Made by a program: the position numbers and the translations under genes. From the NCBI RefSeq assembly GCF_900156475.1, contig NZ_FTNR01000003.1, forward strand, positions 62,001-126,000: DNA of 64,000 nt, given 5' to 3'. Position 1 is the first letter of the stretch. Every line of letters begins with the position of its first letter. This document shows positions 15,842 through 24,009 of this stretch, piece by piece. Under the pieces are notes generated by a model. It did no database searches. It had not been told where the DNA came from and saw only the letters and a program-made list of their open reading frames with translations. This DNA comes from Natronorubrum thiooxidans. Its GTDB lineage: Archaea > Halobacteriota > Halobacteria > Halobacteriales > Natrialbaceae.

Positions 15842-16861
15842 GTGCCGCGTAAGTCGATGGCCGACCTCGAGGCGATGGTCGGCGACTCGCGGGTCACCGT
15901 CGAGGAGTTTCGGATCGAACGGGGCAAGGTCGAAGAGTTCGCGCGGGCGATCACGGATCCGAACCCGGTGTTTCGGGATGCGACAGCCGCCCGTGAGCGC
16001 GGCTACGATCGAATTCCGGCTCCGCTGACGTATGCCCGGGTTAGCACGTTCCCGCGGTATCGGGCCGATGGCGTCGAGGATCACGGCTTCGACCTCGGCT
16101 TCGAGTCCGAATACGTCCTCCACGGCGAGCAGGCCTACGAGTACGAACGGCCGCTACAGGTCGGCGACGTCCTGACGGGGACGACGACGCTTTCGGACGT
16201 CTACCAGCGCGACGGCGGCCGGGCCGGGACGATGACTGTCGCCGTCTACGAGACGACCTATCGAGACGGCGATGACGACCTCGTCCTCACGGAACGGGCG
16301 ACCGTCATCGAAACCGAGGGAGCCGTTCAGGACGATGCAGAAGGCGACGAGTCGGGTGACTCGAGCGACGCTGACGCCGAAACGGATCCGAAGACACAGA
16401 CGGCCACAGCCGAGTTCGGATCGACAGTCGAGGGCGGCCCGCTCGCCACCTCCATCGACGACGTCGCCGTCGGCGACACCGGGCCAACGGTCGTCGTCGA
16501 CGACCTCTCGCGCCGACAGTTCGTCGAATACGCCGGCGCGAGCGGCGACTTCAATCCGATCCACTACGACGAGCCCTACGCCCGCGCGGCCGGCAACGAC
16601 CGCGTCTTCGGGCAGGGAATGTTCACGGCCGGCGTCGTCTCGCGGGTCGTCACCGACTGGTTCGGCCTCGAGGCGGTATCGGCGTTTCGTGTCCGATTTC
16701 AGTCGCAGGTCTTCCCTGGCGATACGATCGTCGCGACCGGTGAACTCGCCGACAGCCAGCCCGATGACGGGATCGTCGAGGCCGACCTCGAGGCGACAAA
16801 CCAACACGACGAGACGCTACTGACGGGGACAGCGACGGCCACGTTCCCGAGCGGCGAGTGA
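15842..16861 (+). CDS. Tandem MaoC/FAS1-like dehydratase domain protein
   Basis: 339 residues. I prefer the GTG at 15842, which has GAGGTGA six bases upstream; GTG 15833 and ATG 15857 are alternatives. The N-terminal half (VEEFARAITDPNPVFRDATA, then PLTYARVSTFPRY) is a FAS1-like hotdog domain. The C-terminal half (YAGASGDFNPIHYDEPYARA, GQGMFTAGVVSRVVTDWF) is a MaoC (R)-specific enoyl-CoA hydratase domain with the Asp/His active-site loop DFNPIHYD. Between them lies an acidic linker (about 165-195). It would hydrate enoyl-CoA or dehydrate hydroxyacyl-CoA, and sits head to head with the thiolase, so both may share a control region with a TATA-like TTTAAAAA near 15740. Confidence 0.85.
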   Translation: MPRKSMADLEAMVGDSRVTVEEFRIERGKVEEFARAITDPNPVFRDATAARERGYDRIPAPLTYARVSTFPRYRADGVEDHGFDLGFESEYVLHGEQAYEYERPLQVGDVLTGTTTLSDVYQRDGGRAGTMTVAVYETTYRDGDDDLVLTERATVIETEGAVQDDAEGDESGDSSDADAETDPKTQTATAEFGSTVEGGPLATSIDDVAVGDTGPTVVVDDLSRRQFVEYAGASGDFNPIHYDEPYARAAGNDRVFGQGMFTAGVVSRVVTDWFGLEAVSAFRVRFQSQVFPGDTIVATGELADSQPDDGIVEADLEATNQHDETLLTGTATATFPSGE

Positions 16862-16973
16862 TCCGGACTGCTATCCGCGAGAGAGGAGATTCGTACCTAT
16901 CAGTGGTGACAACACCGCGCGCACAATGCTGGCATTCCGCTTAAGAATATGCACACCCCAACGAGCGAGTGGG

Positions 16974-17117
16974 ATGGATGTCGTGACTCGACTCCGACTG
17001 CTCGTCAACAGTGATGGTGAGTTGTACGAATGTCGGAACTGCGGCGAGAAACTCGACCACGACTGCGAGGAGTGTCCGACCTGTCGATCGACGGAGATCG
17101 CTCACTACGAGTTCTGA
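16974..17117 (+). CDS. Small zinc-ribbon protein
   Basis: 47 residues starting MDVVTRLRLLVNSDGELYEC; CRNC and CPTC pairs around two more cysteines (CRNCGEKLDHDCEECPTC) form a zinc ribbon. A TATA-like CTTAAGAAT lies about 35 bases upstream of ATG 16974. Proteins of this kind are widespread in haloarchaea and unstudied for the most part. It stands alone between the MaoC-type gene and msrA, on the same strand. Confidence 0.7.
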   Translation: MDVVTRLRLLVNSDGELYECRNCGEKLDHDCEECPTCRSTEIAHYEF

Positions 17118-17279
17118 GACGGACACACGACCGCTGACAGGGGCGACCAGTCGGCCGAACACCGGACACTTGGTCCGTCCGAACGTCTGTACTGACCATC
17201 GCGTCCATCCGCTCCCACCAGCGCCCGCCTCGAGCGACTGGAGCGAAGACGCCATCTCTCCGAAGCCCGTCGATTGGGT

Positions 17280-17948
17280 ATGGAAGAGTCAGACCCGTCC
17301 GTCACGGAGTTCTCTCTGCTAGAGCAGCAGGGGGACACTCCCTCTCCGAGCGAGACAGAAACGGCGACGTTCGGCATGGGCTGTTTCTGGGGCCCCGACG
17401 CCCGGTTCGGTGCGATGGAGGGCGTTGTTCGAACACGTGTCGGCTACGCTGGTGGGACGACTCCCAATCCACGGTACTACTCCCTCGGTGATCACACCGA
17501 AGTCGTGCAGGTCGTGTACGACCCCGGGACCGTCACCTACGACGAGTTACTCGAGGACTGCTGGGCGAACCACGACTGGACGTCGACGGCACACAAACGA
17601 CAGTATCGTGGCGTCATCCTCACTCACGACGATCACCAGCACGAAGTTGCCACGCGCCAGCGGACCGCACTCGAGGAGCAAACCGGCCAGTCGGCCGAAA
17701 CCGCAATCGAACGGCTCGAGCAACTGTTCCTCGCAGAAGACTACCACCAGAAGTACGAACTCCGCTCGACACCGGTTGTCGGCGACGAACTCGAGGCACA
17801 GTACGGTGACGCGTTCGTCGACTCGACAGTCGTGGCCCGACTCAATGGGTTCGTCGCTGGCCACGGAACACCAGCCCAGCGAAACGAGGTTCTGGCGCGC
17901 CTGAATCTTCCACCGAGGCTGCTCGCGGAACTTCGGCGGCGTTTCTGA
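17280..17948 (+). CDS. msrA: Peptide-methionine (S)-S-oxide reductase
   Basis: 222 residues from ATG 17280 (MEESDPSVTEFSLLEQQGDT). The catalytic motif GMGCFWGPDARFGAMEGVV holds the nucleophilic cysteine, and YAGGTTPNPRYYSLGDHTEV and FLAEDYHQKYELR complete the MsrA signature. The enzyme repairs methionine-S-sulfoxide in oxidised proteins, important under strong light and desiccation. The C-terminal extension of about 50 residues (AQYGDAFVDSTVVARLNGFV...) lacks the usual recycling cysteines, so it may depend on an external reductant. Confidence 0.93.
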   Translation: MEESDPSVTEFSLLEQQGDTPSPSETETATFGMGCFWGPDARFGAMEGVVRTRVGYAGGTTPNPRYYSLGDHTEVVQVVYDPGTVTYDELLEDCWANHDWTSTAHKRQYRGVILTHDDHQHEVATRQRTALEEQTGQSAETAIERLEQLFLAEDYHQKYELRSTPVVGDELEAQYGDAFVDSTVVARLNGFVAGHGTPAQRNEVLARLNLPPRLLAELRRRF

Positions 17949-18029
17949 GCGGCGTCTGGCGAATGCAACGTCGCAAACGACGCGATCACTGCTCGTCCTT
18001 TTTTATATGCCGGCCCCGAACTGTCGGGT

Positions 18030-18437
18030 ATGACTGGCGGCGACCACTACAAGCTATTCGGCGTGTACGTTTCGGAGCCAGTCGCCGACGCCCTCGCTGA
18101 CACACTCTACGACGAAGCAGGCGTCGTCGACCCCGAAACGTACTTCGATGCCAGCATGGATTCGGTGCCTACCGGTGACCCCGGTGGCGAGGTGACAGCC
18201 ACACTCGTCGCGGACATCCGCACGTCGTTTGCCACCCTGTACGACCGAGCCGACTTCGAGTCCGCCGAAGCCGTCGCGCCTGATGCGTTCACCCTCGTCC
18301 ATCTCGCCGCCACCCCACAGACCGTGACCGAGGTTCGCGAGCGCTTCCGGGCCGCCGTAACTATTCAGGAAACGGACCTGCGGACGGTCCAGACCGCGAT
18401 TCTCGCCGCAGCGCTCGATGTGGAGACAGCGGTGTAG
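18030..18437 (+). CDS. Conserved haloarchaeal protein of unknown function
   Basis: 135 residues beginning MTGGDHYKLFGVYVSEPVAD, 27 bases after a TATA-like TTTTTTATATGCC, a good leaderless arrangement. The protein is acidic, soluble and without cysteines or membrane segments. Alternating helical and strand-like stretches (TATLVADIRTSFATLYDRAD; FRAAVTIQETDLRTVQTAIL) suggest an alpha/beta fold. I do not recognise the family. It lies between msrA and a convergent MaoC-type gene. Confidence 0.65.
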   Translation: MTGGDHYKLFGVYVSEPVADALADTLYDEAGVVDPETYFDASMDSVPTGDPGGEVTATLVADIRTSFATLYDRADFESAEAVAPDAFTLVHLAATPQTVTEVRERFRAAVTIQETDLRTVQTAILAAALDVETAV

Positions 18438-18505
18438 CATGCCACTGCGGTCCGTCGTTTCAGTTTATTTCGCTCGAGTCGAACAGCAACTTCCCCAACC
18501 GTAGT

Positions 18506-18955
18506 TCACGTGTCGGGATTCCGTCGCTTGATCATCGCGTGTGCGAGCCACGAGATGACGACGTCGCCGTCCTGATTGATGCCCTCGAGACGGGAGTCGA
18601 CGTACCCCCGCTTGGGATCGCTCTCGGAGACGCGCTTGTCGACGACTTCCGTCCGAACCGACAGCGTATCGCCCGGCGTGACGGGCTGTTTCCAGCGGAG
18701 GTCGTCGACGCCACGGGCACCCATGCCGGCCTGGTCGTTGAGCGCACCGTCGACGAGCAACCGCATACAGATCGATGCGGTGTGCCACCCGGACGCGATG
18801 AGTTCACCGAACGCGGAGTCAGTGGCTGCCTCCTCGTCGACGTGAAACGGCTGTGGATCGTACTGCTCAGCGAACTCGACGAGTTCGTCTTTCGTGACGT
18901 GATACTCACCGAACTCGTCGACATCCCCGATGTCGATATCTTCGTAGTACTGCAT
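18506..18955 (-). CDS. MaoC-like dehydratase (hotdog fold)
   Basis: 149 residues, a single MaoC hotdog domain: EFAEQYDPQPFHVDEEAATD carries the catalytic Asp/His loop, and FGELIASGWHTASICMRLLV the adjoining hydratase helix. WKQPVTPGDTLSVRTEV and DGDVVISWLAHAMIKRR complete the domain. (R)-specific enoyl-CoA hydratase activity is likely; substrate unknown. It belongs with the acyl-CoA dehydrogenase, thiolase and tandem MaoC gene nearby but is not in an operon with them. Confidence 0.87.
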   Translation of the reverse strand: MQYYEDIDIGDVDEFGEYHVTKDELVEFAEQYDPQPFHVDEEAATDSAFGELIASGWHTASICMRLLVDGALNDQAGMGARGVDDLRWKQPVTPGDTLSVRTEVVDKRVSESDPKRGYVDSRLEGINQDGDVVISWLAHAMIKRRNPDT

Positions 18956-19031
18956 CTACTACAACTGTGTCGCACGCAAACAAGAGTCTATGGAAAGGCG
19001 AAACCCGACGGCAGCGTGGTGGTATCTGAGT

Positions 19032-19172
19032 TCAGGCTTCCTGTAAATCGTAGATACTCACCCAGTGGTCGGGGTACTCCGCCTCGTGGGCACTTGCGTC
19101 TCTGTTTGCCGTTGGCCAGTCGGGGCACTCACGCTCGAGATCACAGCTATCACAGCGTAGTTGGTATGTCAT
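19032..19172 (-). CDS. 46-residue cysteine-rich protein
   Basis: A short frame below the usual cut-off. From ATG 19172 it reads MTYQLRCDSCDLERECPDWP and ends PDHWVSIYDLQEA. C7, C10 and C16 could bind a metal. The wording (LRCDSC, ASAHEAEYPDHWV) is typical of conserved haloarchaeal small proteins. A TATA-like AATTTAAG (minus strand, about 19197-19204) lies 25-30 bases upstream, and two palindromes flank the start, so it appears to be a regulated leaderless gene. Function unknown. Confidence 0.65.
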   Translation of the reverse strand: MTYQLRCDSCDLERECPDWPTANRDASAHEAEYPDHWVSIYDLQEA

Positions 19173-19204
19173 ACCTAGGCATACTCCGGCGGAGTGCTTA
19201 AATT
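19163..19204 (-). promoter_or_regulatory. Promoter with two palindromic operator-like sites for the 46-residue protein
   Basis: Going upstream from the start codon: GGTATG-T-CATACC (19163-19175), overlapping the ATG; CCTAGG (19174-19179); ACTCCG-G-CGGAGT (19183-19195), a 13 bp palindrome; then the TATA-like AATTTAAG. A dyad between TATA box and start codon is the usual place for an archaeal repressor. The sequences are seen directly; the regulator is unknown. Confidence 0.5.
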
Positions 19205-19352
19205 TTCATCTCGATCGGAAACTCTGTGTCGGGAGTCGACCGAGCAATCGCGACTGTTTCACTCGGTGGTCTCGTGACCGTCTCCGGACTGCAAGATTGT
19301 CTCGGTGTATATCCCACCAGTACTGGATTCGCCTGCGCTTTGACAGACACAG

Positions 19353-20249
19353 TCACGGTAGATTTCTGAGCCGCTGCAGTTGTCGAAGCACTGGCCCGCC
19401 GACAGCATCATCGGCTCGAGCAAGGATCACCGTCCGATCGGTTCGTTTGATAACAGTCCGCGGAATCGACCCAACGAGACGGCGATGCAATGCTCCCTGA
19501 CGTGTCGCACCGAACACCAGGACGTCGTGGTCGGCCACTTCGTCGACGAGCGTCCCGACAACGTCGTCGCTGTCGTGGAGCCGTATCTGCACGTCGACAC
19601 TCGGCCCCGGGGTCTCCTCGAGTGCCAACTGTGCGTCGACGGTCGACTCCTGTGCGACGTCAGTGTCTACGTCGGCACCGATGACGGCCGTGACGGTCAC
19701 CGTGGCGTCGTTGCGAGCCGCGATTGCCTTCGCAATGGTAGCTGCCGGGCGAACGTGGGGGCCGCCGGCCACCGGCAACAAGACCGAATCGACGCCGTTT
19801 GCCTCGCTCCCGATCCGTTCGACGTAGAGATCACACGACGCTCGCTTGAGCAGGCGATCGACGGTCGTCCCGAGTACCGCGTCGGTCCGCCCACGGCGCT
19901 CCTGCCAGCCGACCACGAGCGCCCGCGCGTCCGTTCGCTCGATCGCCGTGAGCAGGCCATCGGACACCGAGTTGCCGACCACCAACTCGCCGGTGACCGT
20001 CACGTCCTCGGGCGCAACTTTCGTCGCTCGATCCAGCGTTTCCTGTGCATCGCCCGAATACTGCTCGAGGATTGCGTCGTCGGTATACACCGAAAACGGC
20101 GACTCGTGGGACTTGACCACCACCGAGACGATCTGCACGACGCCGTCGGTCGCTCGAGCCAGATCACCCGCCGTCCGAGCCAACTGCTCGGCGTGTTCGG
20201 GGTTCGCGATCGCAACCAGTACCGGCCGGTCTTCCGATGCTGTAGCCAT
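19353..20249 (-). CDS. Tandem universal stress protein (UspA)
   Basis: 298 residues made of two UspA domains (about 8-142 and 150-280). Domain 1 begins RPVLVAIANPEHAEQLAR and includes ARALVVGWQERRGRTDAVLG before VDRLLKRASCDLYV; domain 2 has SVLLPVAGGPHVRPAATIA and HDVLVFGATRQGALHRRLVG followed by IPRTVIKRTDRTVILA. The G-x2-G-x9-G(S/T) nucleotide-binding pattern is partly kept (GATRQGALHRRLVGS). USP proteins act in stress resistance or bind transporters; in haloarchaea they often neighbour transporter genes. Here it is divergent from an MFS exporter across 181 bases. Confidence 0.88.
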   Translation of the reverse strand: MATASEDRPVLVAIANPEHAEQLARTAGDLARATDGVVQIVSVVVKSHESPFSVYTDDAILEQYSGDAQETLDRATKVAPEDVTVTGELVVGNSVSDGLLTAIERTDARALVVGWQERRGRTDAVLGTTVDRLLKRASCDLYVERIGSEANGVDSVLLPVAGGPHVRPAATIAKAIAARNDATVTVTAVIGADVDTDVAQESTVDAQLALEETPGPSVDVQIRLHDSDDVVGTLVDEVADHDVLVFGATRQGALHRRLVGSIPRTVIKRTDRTVILARADDAVGGPVLRQLQRLRNLP

Positions 20250-20430
20250 GAATGGTAATATGTGACATGATGATGAATACGCTCGGATACGATTGTGAGA
20301 CAGTCATCTCAAGCGTACAAACGGGAGGTGGATCAAATGTGGAGAGCAAAGCGGCGGTCGATTCTTCCCTCGAATGTTCGCTTCGACGCTGGTGACTGCT
20401 ATTTGAGGCTCAAACACGTTAGACCACTGT

Positions 20431-22161
20431 ATGCCCACAGATGAGTCTACTTCCAACGGGAGTACTCGTCTCTCTACGGGCCTCAAGGCCGGCGTACAGT
20501 ACTGGGCCCCAGCAATCGCCGTGAGTCTGACGACGTTCATCGTGGTCCTCAATGCATCCCTGATGAACGTGGCGATCCCCACGATGGTGGACGAGTTCGA
20601 TACCACGGTCACCGTGATTCAAGGGGCGGTTGCACTCTACTCGCTGGTGACAGCTGCGCTGGTTCTCCCAGCCGGGACGCTGCCGTCTCGGCATAGTATT
20701 CGGCGTGTACTGGCAGTCGCACTGCTCGTCTATGCCGGTGGGACGCTGGTGGCGTCGATTAGCTGGAATACGACGATACTCTATCTCGGCTGGTCGCTCA
20801 TCCAGGGGTCCGCGGCCGCTGTGATATTTCCTCTGACGTTCACGGTACTGATAATCAGTTACGAAGACGATGACCGGGCGAAGGCATTCGGACTGTTAGC
20901 TGGCGTGAGCGGGGTTGGCTCAACTATTGGACCGATTATCGGTGGCGCACTCACTACGTACGCGAGTTGGCGGTGGGGATTTACGTTGCAACTCGTCGGT
21001 GTGGGGGTTATTCTCTTCTTCGCGCAGTATGTGAGCCCGAACCCACTGTCAGAAACACCCAGTTCACTGGATAAAGGTGGGACAGCGCTGTCAATCGTCG
21101 GTTCGACGTCGCTCGTCACTGGGTTCCTTCTGAGCGGGAAGTACGGGTGGTTAGTGGAACGGCGGCCGTTCGTCGTCGGCGAGATGCAGTTCAATCCGTT
21201 CGGGACGTCGCCGGCGATCTGGTTTCTCGGGGTCGGACTGCTCGGATTCGCCGCGTTCGTTCAGTACGAACGTCGACTGGAACGGGCCGGGAAGTCGCCG
21301 CTCGTTCCGTTGCACGTCCTGACGAACCGCCCGTTTTTGGCCGGCGTTCTCACCTACAACATGCGCTCGATCGTCTCGGCTGGCTTCTTTTTTATCTTCC
21401 CGGTCTATCTCCAGGCAGTACTCGGATACACTGCCTTTGAAACTGGGGTCGCGCTGTTACCGTATTCACTCGCGTCGATCCTTTTTTCGACGGTTACGCC
21501 CAACTGGCGGAAGTACATCTCGCCAAGGACGCTTATCCAGATCGGTATCGTGTGTATGGGCGTTGCGCTGGTGCTGTTGTACGAGCAGACGGGCCCCAGT
21601 CAGACGATCGTCAGGATGGCACTCCCGGTGGCGCTGTATGGGGCCGGCGTCGGACTCGTACTGGCACAGATTACCAATATGACGATGTCGGCCGTCCCGA
21701 CCGCATACTCCGCCGAGGCATCCGGCATCCTGAACGTAAGCTATTCGATCGGGTTCTCCCTGGGGACCGCAGTGATCGGCTCGTATTTTCTCGGCCGATT
21801 CTATGGGGGTGTCGTCGATGGCGTCCTCCGAGCGGAACACGAGACCGTTTCGGCCGAGCAGCGAACTGATCTGGTAATCGCGCTCGAGGATGCAGCAGAG
21901 ACAGCGACCGACGCCACGCAGCAACAGTTCCTGACCCAACTCACTCCGGCACAACGACAGTTGCTCGAGGAGATCTTCGAGGCGGCGATGTTCGACGCGC
22001 AACGGGCAACGCTGCTGCTGCTCGTCCTGTTCGTGTTACTCTTGCTTATTGCGTCGACGTTCTTACCACGGCAGATACCGGACGCCGACGCCGGAACCGA
22101 CCACCTCGAATCGTCACAGGATGCGACACGTGAGGCGTCTGAAACGGCCACAGAGGACTAA
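20431..22161 (+). CDS. MFS drug-efflux type transporter (DHA2/EmrB-QacA family)
   Basis: 576 residues with about 14 hydrophobic helices. The first helix is followed by LMNVAIPTMVDEFDTTVTVI, a typical DHA2 motif D1 region, and motif C-like GVSGVGSTIGPIIGGALTTY marks helix 5 of drug/proton antiporters. A long cytosolic or external segment (about 475-535) precedes the last helix, and the C-terminus is acidic. It would export hydrophobic toxic compounds with proton exchange. GC and codon use (ATA, TTA, GTA) look slightly less biased than neighbours. Divergent from the UspA gene. Confidence 0.88.
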   Translation: MPTDESTSNGSTRLSTGLKAGVQYWAPAIAVSLTTFIVVLNASLMNVAIPTMVDEFDTTVTVIQGAVALYSLVTAALVLPAGTLPSRHSIRRVLAVALLVYAGGTLVASISWNTTILYLGWSLIQGSAAAVIFPLTFTVLIISYEDDDRAKAFGLLAGVSGVGSTIGPIIGGALTTYASWRWGFTLQLVGVGVILFFAQYVSPNPLSETPSSLDKGGTALSIVGSTSLVTGFLLSGKYGWLVERRPFVVGEMQFNPFGTSPAIWFLGVGLLGFAAFVQYERRLERAGKSPLVPLHVLTNRPFLAGVLTYNMRSIVSAGFFFIFPVYLQAVLGYTAFETGVALLPYSLASILFSTVTPNWRKYISPRTLIQIGIVCMGVALVLLYEQTGPSQTIVRMALPVALYGAGVGLVLAQITNMTMSAVPTAYSAEASGILNVSYSIGFSLGTAVIGSYFLGRFYGGVVDGVLRAEHETVSAEQRTDLVIALEDAAETATDATQQQFLTQLTPAQRQLLEEIFEAAMFDAQRATLLLLVLFVLLLLIASTFLPRQIPDADAGTDHLESSQDATREASETATED

Positions 22162-22734
22162 CCGACATCGGATAGCTCGGATGCGAGCCGGCATCCGTTC
22201 GGTTGGCTCATATTGCCGGACAAAACGATTCACGCCTCGATCGCACGCGAACGCTCGTCGCCTTCGCCGATGAGCCATGAGACGCGATCGGGCGGTTACT
22301 GACTGTTGTCCGGCAGTATCTGTGTGACTCGAGAAACCGCTGATAGCACACTATCGATCGCCGCAGGACACTGTCGGCTGCGACTATACTGGTGTCTGCC
22401 TTGAATAGAATGATTAGTGATTAGCGTAGGTGCGAAATCCATTCAGGACTGGCCCTTTAGTCGGTTTAGTACAGGAATCGAATCCATAATCAGGCTCATA
22501 CGCTCATATTTTCGATCTCGCGCGTCTTCCCATGCTTTGTCGAAATTCGCGTTGATCGTGCTAGCTACACTTGCAATTTGAAATCTTAATCGGCAGACAT
22601 TCATTATCCAGAGAAGACTGCTTTCATGCGATTTCGACAAAAACGAGTGGTGATTGTGGAAATCAAAGATCAACGAGCAATAGATGCTGAGGCGTTTTGC
22701 GAATCACTCCTTAGGAACCATTACTCCACGAATA
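22162..22734. other. Gene-poor tract, AT-rich in its right half, next to tRNA-Val
   Basis: 573 bases between the MFS gene and tRNA-Val. From about 22390 to 22734 composition drops well below the surrounding GC level (TTTCGAAATTCGCGTTGATC, TTGCAATTTGAAATCTTAAT). Such AT-rich scraps beside tRNA genes are often leftovers of integrated elements, but no integrase, terminal repeat or duplicated tRNA end was found. Confidence 0.5.
22443..22604 (-). CDS. Unrecognised 53-codon frame in the AT-rich tract
   Basis: From ATG 22604 the minus strand reads MNVCRLRFQIASVASTINAN and ends IMDSIPVLNRLKGQS. A TTG start at 22673 would lengthen it to 76. Unlike nearby proteins it is not acidic and uses unbiased codons, as expected for foreign or decaying DNA. 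No family recognised; it may not be a gene. Confidence 0.25.
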   Translation of the reverse strand: MNVCRLRFQIASVASTINANFDKAWEDARDRKYERMSLIMDSIPVLNRLKGQS

Positions 22735-22809
22735 TGGGTTGGGGCAGATTTGAACTGCCGGCCTCCTCCATGTCAAGGAGGTGTCATAACCAGACTAGAC
22801 CACCAACCC
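22735..22809 (-). tRNA. tRNA-Val (anticodon GAC)
   Basis: A 75-base cloverleaf on the minus strand. Acceptor arm GGGTTGG (22809-22803) pairs with CCAACCC (22742-22736), discriminator A at 22735, CCA not encoded. Anticodon arm CCTCC-TTGACAT-GGAGG gives GAC (valine). T arm CAGTTCAAATCTG. No intron. It lies between an AT-rich tract and the trp operon, transcribed away from trpD. Confidence 0.96.
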
Positions 22810-22933
22810 GCCTGGTTTCGCTTCCGTGGCGTCCGTCGCCACCTCGTCTGCAATCAATCGTTGCCCGCCACGGTAATTGAAGGTTTCGAATCGGTTGCTG
22901 TTCGGGTGTCGACCCCACACACTCCGACGACAC

Positions 22934-22981
22934 ATTTAAGTCGATGTACTGATTTGGACATTACAAGACAACTACGTACAT
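22934..22981 (+). promoter_or_regulatory. trp operon promoter with inverted hexamers
   Basis: ATTTAAG at 22934-22940 is a good haloarchaeal TATA box, 53 bases before the trpD ATG. ATGTAC (22944-22949) and GTACAT (22976-22981) are inverted copies bracketing the expected start site. In some methanogens the trp repressor TrpY uses a TGTACA core; similarity is suggestive only. Confidence 0.5.
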
Positions 22982-22992
22982 TGGTGTTCACT

Positions 22993-24009
22993 ATGCAGGA
23001 ATACGTCGAACGGGTGACTGACGGACAGGATCTGACACAAACGGAGGCTCGAGCGGCCTCGACGGCGGTGTTCGAGGATGCAACGGAGGCACAGATCGGC
23101 GCACTGCTCGCGGCATTGCGTGCGAAAGGCGAGACGGAAGCGGAGATCGCCGGCTTCGCGGAAGGGATGCGTGAGGCTGCCCGCACGATCTCGCCCGACC
23201 GGGAGCCGTTGGTCGACACCTGCGGGACGGGCGGGGACGACTACGATACGATCAACGTCTCGACGACGAGCGCGATCGTCGCCGCCGGCGCTGGCGTGCC
23301 AATCGCTAAACACGGCAACTACTCCGTCTCCTCGTCGTCTGGCAGCGCAGACGTTCTCGAGGTCGCCGGTGTCGACGTCGAGGCCGAGCCACCGGCCGTC
23401 GAAGAAGCGATCGAACGCGACGGCATCGGCTTCATGCTCGCGCCGGTGTTCCACCCTGCAATGAAAGCCGTCATCGGGCCGCGAAAGGAACTCGGCATGC
23501 GAACGGTCTTTAATATTCTCGGGCCGCTGACGAACCCCGCGGGTGCGGACGCACAGGTCGTCGGCGTCTACGACCCCGGTCTCGTCCCGACGCTGGCGGC
23601 AGCACTTGCCCGAATGCACGTCGACCGCGCGCTGGTCGTCCACGGCGCGGGCACCGACGAGATCGCCATCCACGGCGAGACCACCGTCGCGGAAGTAACG
23701 GGCTCCGACGTCGAGCAGTATTCGCTCGAGCCAACCGATCTCGGCCTCGAAGAACACGATATCACGGACATCGCGGGCGGCTCGCCCGAGGCAAACGCCG
23801 ACGACATGCGCGGTATCGTTGCGGGCGACGTGACGGGCGCAAAGCGCGACGTCATCCTCGCGAACGCGGGCGCAGCGATCTACGTTGCGGGCGAAGCCGA
23901 CTCGCTCGAGGCAGGTGCCGACACCGCGCTCGAGGCGATCGAGTCCGGCACGGCGGCGGCGAAGTTCGAGCGCCTCTGTGAGGGGGCCTCGGAGCAGGTA
24001 CAGCGATGA
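22993..24009 (+). CDS. trpD: Anthranilate phosphoribosyltransferase
   Basis: 338 residues from ATG 22993, first gene of the trp operon. The enzyme joins anthranilate to PRPP, second step of tryptophan synthesis. Seen: DTCGTGGDDYDTINVSTTSA (the PRPP/glycine-rich GTGGD loop near 75-95), AKHGNYSVSSSSGSADVLE (KHGN motif) and LGPLTNPAGADAQVVGVYDP. Length fits the family. Its stop overlaps the trpF start by four bases (ATGA). Confidence 0.95.
   Translation: MQEYVERVTDGQDLTQTEARAASTAVFEDATEAQIGALLAALRAKGETEAEIAGFAEGMREAARTISPDREPLVDTCGTGGDDYDTINVSTTSAIVAAGAGVPIAKHGNYSVSSSSGSADVLEVAGVDVEAEPPAVEEAIERDGIGFMLAPVFHPAMKAVIGPRKELGMRTVFNILGPLTNPAGADAQVVGVYDPGLVPTLAAALARMHVDRALVVHGAGTDEIAIHGETTVAEVTGSDVEQYSLEPTDLGLEEHDITDIAGGSPEANADDMRGIVAGDVTGAKRDVILANAGAAIYVAGEADSLEAGADTALEAIESGTAAAKFERLCEGASEQVQR

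Noticed and set aside
20304-20612. Minus-strand frame across the MFS promoter
   Set aside because: Antisense to the MFS start with no domain; the intergenic region is better explained as a divergent promoter.
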